Source of the DNA: Solobacterium sp.
GTDB lineage: Bacteria > Bacillota_I > Bacilli_A > Erysipelotrichales > Erysipelotrichaceae
Direction of reading: 5' to 3'
Assembly: GCA_017510405.1 (NCBI GenBank)
Contig: JAFWNG010000040.1
Span: 124,001 to 188,000, forward strand
Length of the DNA stretch: 64,000 nucleotides
In this document: positions 53,803-62,365 of the stretch, piece after piece
How the letters are laid out: every line of letters starts with the position of its first letter
Position numbering within the stretch: the stretch's first letter is position 1
Program-made: the position numbers and the translations under genes
The notes under the pieces: generated by a model
The model's input: the letters and a program-made list of their open reading frames with translations, nothing else
Databases searched by the model: none
Told to the model about the DNA's origin: nothing

Positions 53803-54648
53803 TCATTCAGCGAACTTCGTGATCTCAAGCCACTCGCCCTGATCGGCGATCCACTGGTCTCTGCCGATGCGGTACCAGGTATATCCTTCGCCTTCTTCGG
53901 CAGCGTAATAGGTGTAAGTGGCGCCTTCACGGGCGTCTCCCACAAGGTCAGCGGCCGTTGCCGGCTGTGTGCGGATATGCAGCTTTGTGACTTTGACGCG
54001 TACGGTACCGATCGCGTTTCCGAGAGCAGAAGGATCCGAGGTCATTTCCGGACGCGCTGTCTCTTCGTTCATCGCCGGTATATTTTCGGATGAAGACGGT
54101 GTCTTATCAAACTTCGGGAACTCCAGTCCGGTGATATCCGTGATCTTCTGCAGACCTTTGTCGAGGAGGTCCGGGCGGTTCTGGGAAAGCCACCATGTGC
54201 CGCCGGCACATAATGCGATCAGAAGAATCAGGATCCACGGCCACTTTCTGTGCTTGTAGCGGACGATCTCTTCGTCCTCATCCTCTTCTTCTTCCACTTC
54301 TTCCTCTTCGATCAGACGAATCGGTTTCTTCTTTTTCTTTGAGGCTTTTTTCGGCTTCTGCTCTGCCGGTGCTGCACTGACCGGTACAGGCTTCGGCTCC
54401 GGCTCCGGTTCCGGTTCCGGAACGGCAGATACGATGACCGGTTCCGTCACTTCCATATTGTTCAGCTCATTGACGATCGAAGTCATCGTTCCCGGTGTTC
54501 CGTCTGCCGGTTCATCCAGGATGCTCTTTGACGGCTTCGGGAGTTCAAGATCATCTATATTGGGCTCCGGAAGTTCAAAACCGCAGTTGGTGCAGTAACG
54601 GACGCCGTATCCCAGTGGTTTACCACAGTTCGTACAGTATTTGCTCAT
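53803..54648 (-). CDS. Zinc-ribbon membrane protein with extracellular SH3-like domain
   Basis: The N-terminus has a double-knuckle zinc ribbon (KYCTNCGKPLG, RYCTNCGFEL). A long Pro/Glu and Lys-rich cytoplasmic linker (PEPEPEPEPKPVPV, KKASKKKKK, EEEVEEEEDEDEE) leads to one membrane helix (WPWILILLIALCAGGTWWL). The extracellular C-terminus is a bacterial SH3 domain (VKVTKLHIRTQPATAADLVG, then WYRIGRDQWI) of the kind that binds cell wall. ATG 54648 follows GGGAGG by eight bases; an in-frame TTG at 54654 is less likely. Possibly a wall-sensing adaptor. Confidence 0.85.
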   Translation of the reverse strand: MSKYCTNCGKPLGYGVRYCTNCGFELPEPNIDDLELPKPSKSILDEPADGTPGTMTSIVNELNNMEVTEPVIVSAVPEPEPEPEPKPVPVSAAPAEQKPKKASKKKKKPIRLIEEEEVEEEEDEDEEIVRYKHRKWPWILILLIALCAGGTWWLSQNRPDLLDKGLQKITDITGLEFPKFDKTPSSSENIPAMNEETARPEMTSDPSALGNAIGTVRVKVTKLHIRTQPATAADLVGDAREGATYTYYAAEEGEGYTWYRIGRDQWIADQGEWLEITKFAE

Positions 54649-54754
54649 AGACAAGTCCTCCCTGTAACTAAAGGTTATTATACAGGAATTTGGAGTATTT
54701 GTGACGTGACAAGCAGAATGGCATTCTTACATGTATATGTTTATAATTTGTACG

Positions 54755-55588
54755 ATGGCAGTGAGAAGAAGAAAACGCAGAAGACTGAAGCGTCAGGTCG
54801 TGTATTTCCTGATCTTTTCCGGTATCCTGCTGGTCAGCGTTGTTCTGCTTACGACAAAGGCGCGCAGAACGATCCCGTATGAACCGGCAGAACTGGTGGA
54901 AAAGACGAGAGAACTGCATTCCTATGACTGGGCAAATCTGGAAACAGACGGTAATTTTGCGTCCTATAACGATGACCGGTACACTTCCCTGCAGGGGATC
55001 GACGTTTCCGAACACCAGGCGGAGATCGACTGGGAAAAAGTAAAAGCTGCCGGCATCGACTTTGCCTTCATCCGGACCGGATACCGGGGAACGGAATCGG
55101 GCTGGTGCACCGAAGACCGCTGGTTCCGCACAAATATGGAAGGAGCTTCCCAGGCAGGCATCGACATCGGCGTCTATTTCTTTTCCCAGGCAATAACGGA
55201 AGAGGAAGCGGTGGAAGAAGCGGACTACGTTGCCAGACAGATCAAAGGATACGATGTGACATATCCGGTCGTATTTGATATGGAACATCCGGAGACCGGA
55301 ACAGACCGGATCCGGGATCTGTCCAGAGAAGAAAAAACACGGATCGCTGCTGCGTTCATGAGCCGTGTTCAGTGGGCAGGATATACGCCGATGCTGTACA
55401 ACAGCACCGGGCTCCTGGATGTGTTTTTCGATATGGATCTTCTCACGGATTATCCGGTATGGGCTGCGGAGTACGGGTCACTGCCGCGCTATCCGTATGT
55501 CTTTGAGATATGGCAGTATACCAATACGGGCAGAGTCGACGGCATCCGGGGAAATGTGGATATGGATATCCGTTTTACGGAAAAGTGA
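54755..55588 (+). CDS. Membrane-anchored GH25 lysozyme
   Basis: A basic N-terminus (RRRKRRRLKRQ) and one membrane helix (VVYFLIFSGILLVSVVLL) anchor a glycoside hydrolase family 25 muramidase domain: LQGIDVSEHQAEIDW with the first catalytic Asp, FAFIRTGYRG, YPVVFDMEHPE with the Asp-x-Glu pair, and IWQYTNTGRVDG. GH25 enzymes cleave MurNAc-GlcNAc bonds, so it remodels the wall outside the cell. TATAAT (54742-54747) ends seven bases before ATG 54755 and no ribosome site is visible, so the mRNA may be leaderless. An upstream in-frame ATG at 54731 also lacks a site. Confidence 0.88.
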   Translation: MAVRRRKRRRLKRQVVYFLIFSGILLVSVVLLTTKARRTIPYEPAELVEKTRELHSYDWANLETDGNFASYNDDRYTSLQGIDVSEHQAEIDWEKVKAAGIDFAFIRTGYRGTESGWCTEDRWFRTNMEGASQAGIDIGVYFFSQAITEEEAVEEADYVARQIKGYDVTYPVVFDMEHPETGTDRIRDLSREEKTRIAAAFMSRVQWAGYTPMLYNSTGLLDVFFDMDLLTDYPVWAAEYGSLPRYPYVFEIWQYTNTGRVDGIRGNVDMDIRFTEK

Positions 55589-56188
55589 TCAGGCGTCCTT
55601 TTCCAGCATGACAGTGTCAACGAATTCAGCTTCGACCGTTCCCTTGGACAGGTCGCGCAGTTTGCGGGCAATGTCTTCGTCTTCACTGATAAACGTACAG
55701 GAGACCTGTTCGTCGTAGCCGATGTCTGTGATGGATGCGTTGCGGCGCAGCCAGGTCTCGATCGTTCCGGAAAGCTCGTACGGATACTGTACGAGCCATT
55801 CTTTTGCCGGCACGTCGATGACTTTCGGCGCCATTGCGACCGCGGTGGAGACCGATGACGAATACGCGCGGACAAGACCGCCGGCCCCAAGCTTGATCCC
55901 TCCGAAGTAGCGGACGACGCAGGCGCAGATATCCTGCACGCCGCTCTTATTGATCGCTTCGAGCATCGGGACGCCGGCAGTGCCGGCCGGCTCTTTGTTG
56001 TCGGAGGAACGGCGGATGGTGTCGCCGACGGAGTAGGCGGTGCATACATGGGTGGCATCGGGAAATTCTTTCCGGATGACATTGATGTAGCTGCGTGCTT
56101 CTTCTTCCGTGCGGCACGGACATATGCAGGTGATGAAGCGGGACTTCTGGATCACGATCGTATTGCGGAATTCATCTTTCAGACGCAT
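55589..56188 (-). CDS. YigZ/IMPACT family protein
   Basis: 199 residues with the UPF0029/IMPACT signatures: KSRFITCICPCRTEEEA, FPDATHVCTAY, SDNKEPAGTAGVPML and VVRYFGGIKLGAGGLVRAY. Family members bind nucleic acid or ribosomes and are linked to translation control; the bacterial role is unsettled. ATG 56188 follows AGAGG; the reading frame open to 56590 beyond it lies opposite mutL and is not coding. The gene ends one base from the convergent GH25 gene. Confidence 0.9.
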   Translation of the reverse strand: MRLKDEFRNTIVIQKSRFITCICPCRTEEEARSYINVIRKEFPDATHVCTAYSVGDTIRRSSDNKEPAGTAGVPMLEAINKSGVQDICACVVRYFGGIKLGAGGLVRAYSSSVSTAVAMAPKVIDVPAKEWLVQYPYELSGTIETWLRRNASITDIGYDEQVSCTFISEDEDIARKLRDLSKGTVEAEFVDTVMLEKDA

Positions 56189-56269
56189 AGGGAACCTCTT
56201 TGGTTCTATTATACAGAGGAAGCGGCGCGGCTGCCACACAGCCCGCACTGAGTGGGCACGGCACGGCTG

Positions 56270-56278
56270 TGATATAAT
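56270..56278 (+). promoter_or_regulatory. Extended -10 promoter of mutL-miaA
   Basis: TG-A-TATAAT lies 40 bases before the mutL ATG; no good -35 is seen. Confidence 0.5.
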
Positions 56279-56317
56279 ACGCTGGTAGAAATACCGGAAT
56301 ATTTCAGGGAGAGTACC

Positions 56318-58147
56318 ATGGGAAAGATCAGACAACTGGATACACAGACCGCAAATATGATCGCAGCGGGAGAAGTGGTCGAACGGCCGCGCGGCGTCGT
56401 CAAGGAACTGGTAGAGAATTCCATCGATGCCGGTGCTTCGCGCATCACGGTACTGATCGAACAGGGCGGCATTGACCGGATCACTGTCGAGGACAACGGC
56501 AGCGGAATGGACAGCGAAGACGCTTCGAATGCTTTTCTGCGCCACGCCACCAGCAAGATCCGCTCGCAGAACGATCTGTGGACGATCCATACCCTGGGAT
56601 TCCGCGGTGAGGCGCTGCCGTCGATCGCGTCAGTTTCAAAGCTCACAATGATCACAAGCGACGGAGAGGACGCGTCCCGCGTCGTCGTGGAATACGGAAC
56701 GATCACGGAAAAGGAACCGTATCCGTGCGACCAGGGAACTTCGATCACTGTCGAAGGGCTGTTCTACCAGACGCCGGCAAGACTGAAGCATCTGCGCTCC
56801 GGTTCCTACGAAGCGTCGCTGATCCAGGATGTCATGGGCAAGTTCGCACTGTCGCATCCGGAGATTGCGTTCACGCTGGTCAGTGACGGGAGGGATGCCT
56901 TCCGCACCAGCGGGCAGAATGATCTTCTGGAAGTACTGTATGCGGTGTTCGGCTGGCAGGCGGCGGAAAACGCGATACCGGTACAGTTCGAGGATTACGA
57001 TTATACCGTCACCGGCTATATCGTAAAGCCGACGGTCACGCGGGCAAACCGCAACGCGATCGATCTGTTTCTGAACGGCCGCATGGTGCGTACAGGAAGG
57101 CTGTACAGTGCTGTGCAGGAAGCGTATGAGGACTTTATCGTCAAAGGAAGATACCCCCTCTGTGTGCTGAATATAAGCATGGATCCGCATCTTCTCGATG
57201 TGAACGTGCATCCGTCCAAATGGGAAGTGCGCCTTTCCAAGGAACGGCAGCTGGAATACCTCATCCGGGATAGGCTGAAAGACGCTCTGGCAGGCACTCT
57301 GCTCGTGCCGGAAACAAGCGCCCGGGAAGCACGGGCGGAATACTATGAGCCGATGGCCTTCGACACCGACCGGCTGATCGATGAAACACGCCGGAAACAG
57401 GCGGAAAAGGCACCGGTCACGATTCCGGAACCGGTCCTGCAGGTAAAAGAAGAACCGGCGGTATACGCGCCGGAAGAAAAGACCATCCAACAGGAAATTC
57501 GGGAAGATACGCAGATCCTGGAGAAGATCCGGGAGACCATCGAACCGCCGAAGCCGAAAGATACGCCGATGCGGGCATTTCCGGACATGCAGGTGATCGG
57601 TCAGCTTCATGAGAAATTCATCCTGTGCGCGGTGCCGGAAGGACTGGCGGTCATTGACCAGCACGCCGCCCAGGAGCGGGTCCATTTTGAAGAATACTGC
57701 CGGATCCTGAATCAGAACCCGGTCATGAACGATACTCTGGTGCCGATCGTGCTTCATGCGGGGAATGATCTGGTGCGCCGTGCCGACGAACTGAACGAAG
57801 CCGTGAAAGACCTGCATGTGGTCTTCGAACCATTTGGAACGGATACGCTGGCGGTGCGCGCGGTGCCGTCCTGGCTGAAGGAACTGGAAGAGGAAGCGTT
57901 CCTGCAGGATGTGATCGAGAACTTCCGCAGTGAGACCGCTTCGGTATATACACGGATGGAACGGAAGAAGATCGCAACGATGGCCTGCCACCATTCGATC
58001 CGCTTCAACCGTTCGCTCACCATGGAGGAAATGCGGGAAGTTGTCCGGCAGCTTTCACTGTGTGAAAATCCGTATCACTGTCCGCACGGACGTCCGACAT
58101 TCGTCATCCTGAAAGAAAAAGAACTTGTAAAGGAGTTCCTGCGATGA
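56318..58147 (+). CDS. mutL: DNA mismatch repair protein MutL (endonuclease type)
   Basis: 609 residues. The N-terminal GHKL ATPase has ENSIDAG, DNGSGMD, ATSKI and TLGFRGEALPSI. The C-terminal endonuclease is indicated by DQHAAQERVHFEEY together with ACHHS and CPHGRP, as in MutL proteins of bacteria without MutH. The segment GEVVERPRG differs from the usual RPAS. It links mismatch recognition by MutS to strand nicking. CAGGGAGAGTACC precedes ATG 56318. Its stop overlaps miaA (ATGA). mutS is not in the window. Confidence 0.97.
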   Translation: MGKIRQLDTQTANMIAAGEVVERPRGVVKELVENSIDAGASRITVLIEQGGIDRITVEDNGSGMDSEDASNAFLRHATSKIRSQNDLWTIHTLGFRGEALPSIASVSKLTMITSDGEDASRVVVEYGTITEKEPYPCDQGTSITVEGLFYQTPARLKHLRSGSYEASLIQDVMGKFALSHPEIAFTLVSDGRDAFRTSGQNDLLEVLYAVFGWQAAENAIPVQFEDYDYTVTGYIVKPTVTRANRNAIDLFLNGRMVRTGRLYSAVQEAYEDFIVKGRYPLCVLNISMDPHLLDVNVHPSKWEVRLSKERQLEYLIRDRLKDALAGTLLVPETSAREARAEYYEPMAFDTDRLIDETRRKQAEKAPVTIPEPVLQVKEEPAVYAPEEKTIQQEIREDTQILEKIRETIEPPKPKDTPMRAFPDMQVIGQLHEKFILCAVPEGLAVIDQHAAQERVHFEEYCRILNQNPVMNDTLVPIVLHAGNDLVRRADELNEAVKDLHVVFEPFGTDTLAVRAVPSWLKELEEEAFLQDVIENFRSETASVYTRMERKKIATMACHHSIRFNRSLTMEEMREVVRQLSLCENPYHCPHGRPTFVILKEKELVKEFLR

Positions 58148-59046
58148 AAAAAGTACTGGTCATAGCGGGACCGACCGCGGCCGGCAAGACGTCGTTCTCC
58201 CTGCGGTGCGCGAAGGAATTCGGCGCTGAGATCATCAGCGGCGATTCCATCCAGGTATACCGCGGCATGGACATCGGCTCCGGCAAGGTCACGCCGGAAG
58301 AAATGGGAGATATCCCGCATCATCTGATCGATATTCTGGAACCCACGGAACCCTACAGTGTTTCCGACTTTCAGAAAGCCGTACGGCATGAAATCGATAC
58401 AGCGGAAAGTCCGCGCATCCTGTGCGGCGGCACCGGTCTCTATCTGAAAGCCTGCCTGTACGATTATGAATTCCGGGAAGAGGAAGACGACGGCGGACAG
58501 GATGCCTCACTGGCAGATATTCCGACGGAAGAATTGTATAAGCAGCTGCTGGAAATCGATCCGAAACAGGCAGAGAAGATCCATCCGAACAATCGCAGAA
58601 GGATTGAGCGTACCCTTACGATATGGCGGCGTACAGGTGTTCGGCAAAGTGATATCATCGCTTCTCAGGAACACCGCATGCTCTATGACGCGTTCATTGC
58701 CGGCTGTACAATGCCGCGGGAAGTCCTGTATGCCCGCATCAATGCGCGGGTGGAACAGATGTTTCGGGACGGACTGGAGGAAGAAGTCAGAGGTCTGCTG
58801 AGCAGGGGCATCGGTTTTGATGCGCCGGGCATGAAGGGAATCGGATACCGGGAATGGGAACCGTATTTCAAAGGAGAATGCACGGCAGAGGAAGTGAAAG
58901 AAGCGATTCAGAAAAACTCCCGTCACTTTGCCAAACGGCAGTATACATGGCTGAATCACCAGATGCCGGTGGACTGGTTCAACATTACCGATCCGGCAGA
59001 CACGGAGCGCATGCTCGAAAAAATACGCGCGTGGTATGGGGAATAA
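58144..59046 (+). CDS. miaA: tRNA dimethylallyltransferase MiaA
   Basis: Adds dimethylallyl to N6 of A37 in tRNAs reading UNN codons. Seen: the P-loop AGPTAAGKTSF, SGDSIQVYRGMDIGSGKVT, HHLIDILEP, CGGTGLYLKA, and the C-terminal FAKRQYTWLNHQ. 300 residues is normal. ATG 58144 lies inside the end of mutL, giving translational coupling; the mutL-miaA order is common in Bacillota and Proteobacteria. Confidence 0.97.
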   Translation: MKKVLVIAGPTAAGKTSFSLRCAKEFGAEIISGDSIQVYRGMDIGSGKVTPEEMGDIPHHLIDILEPTEPYSVSDFQKAVRHEIDTAESPRILCGGTGLYLKACLYDYEFREEEDDGGQDASLADIPTEELYKQLLEIDPKQAEKIHPNNRRRIERTLTIWRRTGVRQSDIIASQEHRMLYDAFIAGCTMPREVLYARINARVEQMFRDGLEEEVRGLLSRGIGFDAPGMKGIGYREWEPYFKGECTAEEVKEAIQKNSRHFAKRQYTWLNHQMPVDWFNITDPADTERMLEKIRAWYGE

Positions 59047-59065
59047 CCGTATACGTGTACAGTAA

Positions 59066-59093
59066 TTGACATTTTGAGCGGGAGATTTATTAT
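59066..59093 (+). promoter_or_regulatory. SigA-type promoter of the Bax-inhibitor-like gene
   Basis: A consensus TTGACA (59066-59071), a 16-base spacer and TATTAT (59088-59093) lie about 43 bases before ATG 59136. Confidence 0.65.
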
Positions 59094-59135
59094 ATATTTA
59101 TTCCACTGATGGAAATAGAAAGGATGGTGGAAACA

Positions 59136-59855
59136 ATGAGTGAATACAACAACTATAACGTTTACGAAGCTTCCGGTGAATCACTGAAGTCGTACATCAA
59201 TAAAGTGTTTATCAAGATGGGCATTGCCCTGCTGATCACAACTGCAGTTGCGTACTTCGGTTACCGCAGTCTCTTCACAGGAGGAATCCTGGCGAAGTTC
59301 GTAATGGGTTCCAGCTTTGCATTCATCGGCCTGATGATCGTACAGATCGCCGTTGTTCTGGTACTGTCTCTCGGACTGAGAAAACTCTCACCGACAGCCG
59401 CAAATATTCTGTTCTACGTATATTCCGCAATTACCGGCGTTACCTTCAGCGTACTGCCGCTTGCGTTTGAGATCTCAACGATCTTCACAGCATTCCTGTT
59501 TGCGGCGGTCCTGTTCGGAAGCTGCGCAGTGATCGGCTATACAACAAATGTTGATCTGTCCCGCTTCAGAGGACTGATGCTTGGCGGTCTGCTGGCACTG
59601 GTCATCACATCCGTGCTGTCGATCTTCATTCCGATCCTGCGGAACAACATTCTGATCAGTTACCTGGGTCTTGCAATCTTCCTTGCTCTTACCGCATGGG
59701 ATATGCAGAAGATCCGCGCATACTACTATTCGACAGAAACAAGCCCGCAGATGCGTGCCAACCTGTCAACGTATGCGGCTCTGGATCTGTATCTGGACTT
59801 CATCAATATCTTCCTGAGAGTCCTTCAGATTCTCGGAAGAAACTCCAAAAACTGA
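59136..59855 (+). CDS. Bax inhibitor-1/YccA family membrane protein
   Basis: 239 residues with seven predicted membrane helices, ending LDLYLDFINIFLRVLQILG as is typical of the family. Bacterial members (YetJ-like) are pH-sensitive calcium leak proteins; the acidic residues in YAALDLYLDF fit that group. ATG 59136 has GGTGG five bases upstream; the frame from 59109 (MEIERMVET) would place the start within the leader. It has a consensus promoter and its own terminator. Confidence 0.9.
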   Translation: MSEYNNYNVYEASGESLKSYINKVFIKMGIALLITTAVAYFGYRSLFTGGILAKFVMGSSFAFIGLMIVQIAVVLVLSLGLRKLSPTAANILFYVYSAITGVTFSVLPLAFEISTIFTAFLFAAVLFGSCAVIGYTTNVDLSRFRGLMLGGLLALVITSVLSIFIPILRNNILISYLGLAIFLALTAWDMQKIRAYYYSTETSPQMRANLSTYAALDLYLDFINIFLRVLQILGRNSKN

Positions 59856-59873
59856 TATTACTCAGGCTCACAG

Positions 59874-59896
59874 AAAAGCGGGTACGACCCGCTTTT
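59874..59896 (+). terminator. Terminator of the Bax-inhibitor-like gene
   Basis: AAAAGCGGGT pairs with ACCCGCTTTT across ACG, then further Ts. The next gene starts 17 bases on, so some readthrough is likely. Confidence 0.85.
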
Positions 59897-59912
59897 TCAG
59901 TAAAAGAGGACT

Positions 59913-60617
59913 ATGAAACTTAACGAATACTATTTCAGTGAATACTACCACCAGTTCCTGACCATTGAAGCCGACGTGCTGACCGACCGGTTCAGCGACC
60001 GGATCGAAGTGACGGAGGAAGACTGCTACGCTCTCTGTTCGGGATTTGTGAACGAAGAGGGAATGGCTGCTTTCGCCGTGCTTTCCATCGGTCCCTCGTG
60101 GGAACACTGCACCAAAGGACTGGAGCAGGAGGATATGCTCGGCTTCCTGACGATGGAAGAAGTGGAAGAAAAGGAAGCCCGTCTTGTAGAAGCGGATCTG
60201 GACATGGTGGAAAAGAACGATCTGTTTCTGGAAAGTGCGGAACCGGACGTGGATGAGACACTGTACGATCTGCGTCTGAACGGCATTCTGGACGGCATGC
60301 GGGATATTCTGTACCCTGATGTCGTACCTGCCCAGATGCTTTCCTGGGACGGCTTTGAAACGTATGCGGTAGAGCTGCAGGGCATGCAGGCGCAGTTCGT
60401 ATACGGTACGGTGGAAGAAAGTCTGGATGAAGGCGATACGCTGGCAGAAGGCGATACGGTATGGATGGTGCCGGCTTCGATCGAAGAAGACCCGGCTCTG
60501 ATCATCGTATATTCCGGCGAGCATATGACCGATGAGATCATGGAACAGATGCAGATATTCCTGGACGCTCTGCCGCGGGAAGACGAAGCAGCCGCGGAAA
60601 GCGTACTGCCGAACTGA
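59913..60617 (+). CDS. Acidic protein of unknown function
   Basis: 234 residues, very acidic, no signal or membrane segment, no family that I recognise. An N-terminal ITIEADVLTDRFSD-like region is followed by VNEEGMAAFAVLSIG and a C-terminal half with MVPASIEEDPALIIVYSG. AAGAGGA precedes ATG 59913. It lies 10 bases before the CpXC gene and so is likely co-transcribed with it and the GGDEF gene. Confidence 0.7.
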   Translation: MKLNEYYFSEYYHQFLTIEADVLTDRFSDRIEVTEEDCYALCSGFVNEEGMAAFAVLSIGPSWEHCTKGLEQEDMLGFLTMEEVEEKEARLVEADLDMVEKNDLFLESAEPDVDETLYDLRLNGILDGMRDILYPDVVPAQMLSWDGFETYAVELQGMQAQFVYGTVEESLDEGDTLAEGDTVWMVPASIEEDPALIIVYSGEHMTDEIMEQMQIFLDALPREDEAAAESVLPN

Positions 60618-60626
60618 GGAGGAAGA

Positions 60627-61271
60627 ATGGGACAGTCAAGAAAAGCAGAATGTGTCTGCCCGTACTGCGGAAGACACTTTGAGATCGATGTATGGGACAG
60701 TGTGAATGCGGCGTCCGATCCCCATGAACGGGAGCGGGTCATGAGCGGCGACCTGTTCCGCCACAGCTGTCCGCACTGCAAGACAGACTTCATGTTTCAG
60801 AATGATCTGGTCTACCTGGATCCGCGGTTCTCCTTCATGATCTGGCTCAGTGAAAAAGACCCTCTTGACCAGCTGGTGCAGTATACGCGTCCGCTGGCAC
60901 AGCAGGGATGGAAACTGCGCCGGTGCAATACGATCCCGGAGATGATCGAGAAGATCCAGATCTTTGAAGACCGTATGGATGACGTGGCAGTAGAACTTGC
61001 AAAGTATGACAGTTTCATCGAGTTTATCGACAATAAGAAAGGCAGGCCGGAGGACGTCACGTCGGTGGAATACCAGCGGACGGACAACGGTGTCATGAAG
61101 ATCAATATCCGGATGGACGACAAGGGAATGTCCTTCCTCATCCCGACCGGCATGATCGAAGAAGAACTGGAAGAAAATCCGGAGCGCTATGCGGTAAACA
61201 ATGAGGAGATCCCGTGCATTAACAGTGACTGGATGATCAGCCTGTTTACGGAATCCGAAGGAAAGGCATAA
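60627..61271 (+). CDS. CpXC-domain zinc protein
   Basis: 214 residues. The first 85 form a CpXC domain: CVCPYCGRHFEIDVWDSVNA and, 45 residues later, HSCPHCKTDFMFQNDLVY, giving four zinc-binding cysteines. The C-terminal part is alpha/beta and unrecognised. CpXC proteins are of unknown function, common in gut Firmicutes. GAGGAGGAA precedes ATG 60627. It sits between an acidic unknown and a diguanylate cyclase in one operon. Confidence 0.85.
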   Translation: MGQSRKAECVCPYCGRHFEIDVWDSVNAASDPHERERVMSGDLFRHSCPHCKTDFMFQNDLVYLDPRFSFMIWLSEKDPLDQLVQYTRPLAQQGWKLRRCNTIPEMIEKIQIFEDRMDDVAVELAKYDSFIEFIDNKKGRPEDVTSVEYQRTDNGVMKINIRMDDKGMSFLIPTGMIEEELEENPERYAVNNEEIPCINSDWMISLFTESEGKA

Positions 61272-61279
61272 ATAGAAAA

Positions 61280-62365
61280 ATGCGTGAACTGATCGACCGG
61301 CTTCTGGGCAAAAGCATGGAAGCCTACCGGAAAGAGATCGGCAGAAGAAATCTGGAAGTAACTGACCAGTTTCTACTGTTCGGCATGATCCTGAGCGTCA
61401 TGATCCTGACGGTTCAGGTTTTTGTGCGCCGTACGGCGATCATCTATACCAATGTGATCATGTTCGTGTATTTCTTCGTTCTGCTCGTCCTGCGGCGGAT
61501 GACGGCGCACAGAGTACATATTGACGGCACAGTCATGATGTATCTGATCCAGATCCCGATGGTCATCTTCAGCATCCTGATGGGAACGGTCTGGGATCCC
61601 GGCCGGGAGGCGTTTACGATCCTGGTCCTGCTGGCATCGTTTCCGCTGTGCATTCTGGATAAGCCGTACAGGATCCTGCTGTATATCATATGCAGCTCTG
61701 TATCGTTCCTGGTGATCGACCACATGATCAAGACGCCGGAACTGTTTCAGACGGATATCAACCATATGATCAGCAGCACGCTCGTATCGATCGCCGCCAG
61801 TATGTTCGTTCTGCGCGACCGGATGGAGAGCCTGCGCAACTATATCGCTGTGCGGGATATTTCGCAGACGGATGCGCTTACCGGCATCTGGAACCGGTCG
61901 CACGGACAGGATCTGATCCAGGATATGCTGGACAGCGAAGAAGGCGGCGGTGCGTGCATCATGATCGATGTGGATGAGTTCAAGCGGATCAATGACCGCT
62001 GGGGACACATGGTCGGCGATGACGTGCTGCGCCACGTGGCACAGATCCTGAAAGAGCAGTTTGCGGAGGGGATCGTATGCCGGTACGGCGGCGATGAGTT
62101 TGCCGTATACACCCGGTTCACGCGGGGTGAAGAAGTGCGGGCGGCGGTCCTGCAGGCGCAGCAGCGTCTCGAAAAAAAATCCGGATGGAAACACCTTCCG
62201 GTGCGCATCCGGTTCAGTACAGGCTGCGTGATCCACAACGGCAGCTGCGAGAGCGTATTCCGTCTGATCAGTGAAGCGGACAAACAGCTGTATTATGTCA
62301 AGAATAACTGCAAAGGGGATATCCGCATCCGGATCCTGGACAGCGACGATCCGAAAAGCGAATGA
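61280..62365 (+). CDS. Membrane GGDEF diguanylate cyclase
   Basis: Six hydrophobic helices in residues 30-180 (LFGMILSVMILTVQVFV, VIMFVYFFVLLVL, LIQIPMVIFSILMG) precede a GGDEF domain with DALTGIWNR, CIMIDVDEFKRIND and the intact catalytic motif RYGGDEFAVY. The bases for an inhibitory I-site (RxxD five residues before GGDEF) are absent, so product inhibition is unlikely. It makes cyclic di-GMP from GTP in response to a membrane signal. It starts 8 bases after the CpXC gene and abuts the convergent recombinase gene. Confidence 0.9.
   Translation: MRELIDRLLGKSMEAYRKEIGRRNLEVTDQFLLFGMILSVMILTVQVFVRRTAIIYTNVIMFVYFFVLLVLRRMTAHRVHIDGTVMMYLIQIPMVIFSILMGTVWDPGREAFTILVLLASFPLCILDKPYRILLYIICSSVSFLVIDHMIKTPELFQTDINHMISSTLVSIAASMFVLRDRMESLRNYIAVRDISQTDALTGIWNRSHGQDLIQDMLDSEEGGGACIMIDVDEFKRINDRWGHMVGDDVLRHVAQILKEQFAEGIVCRYGGDEFAVYTRFTRGEEVRAAVLQAQQRLEKKSGWKHLPVRIRFSTGCVIHNGSCESVFRLISEADKQLYYVKNNCKGDIRIRILDSDDPKSE

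Noticed and set aside
56636-57994. 452-codon minus-strand frame inside mutL
   Set aside because: mutL motifs are intact on the plus strand; the antisense frame has no family match.
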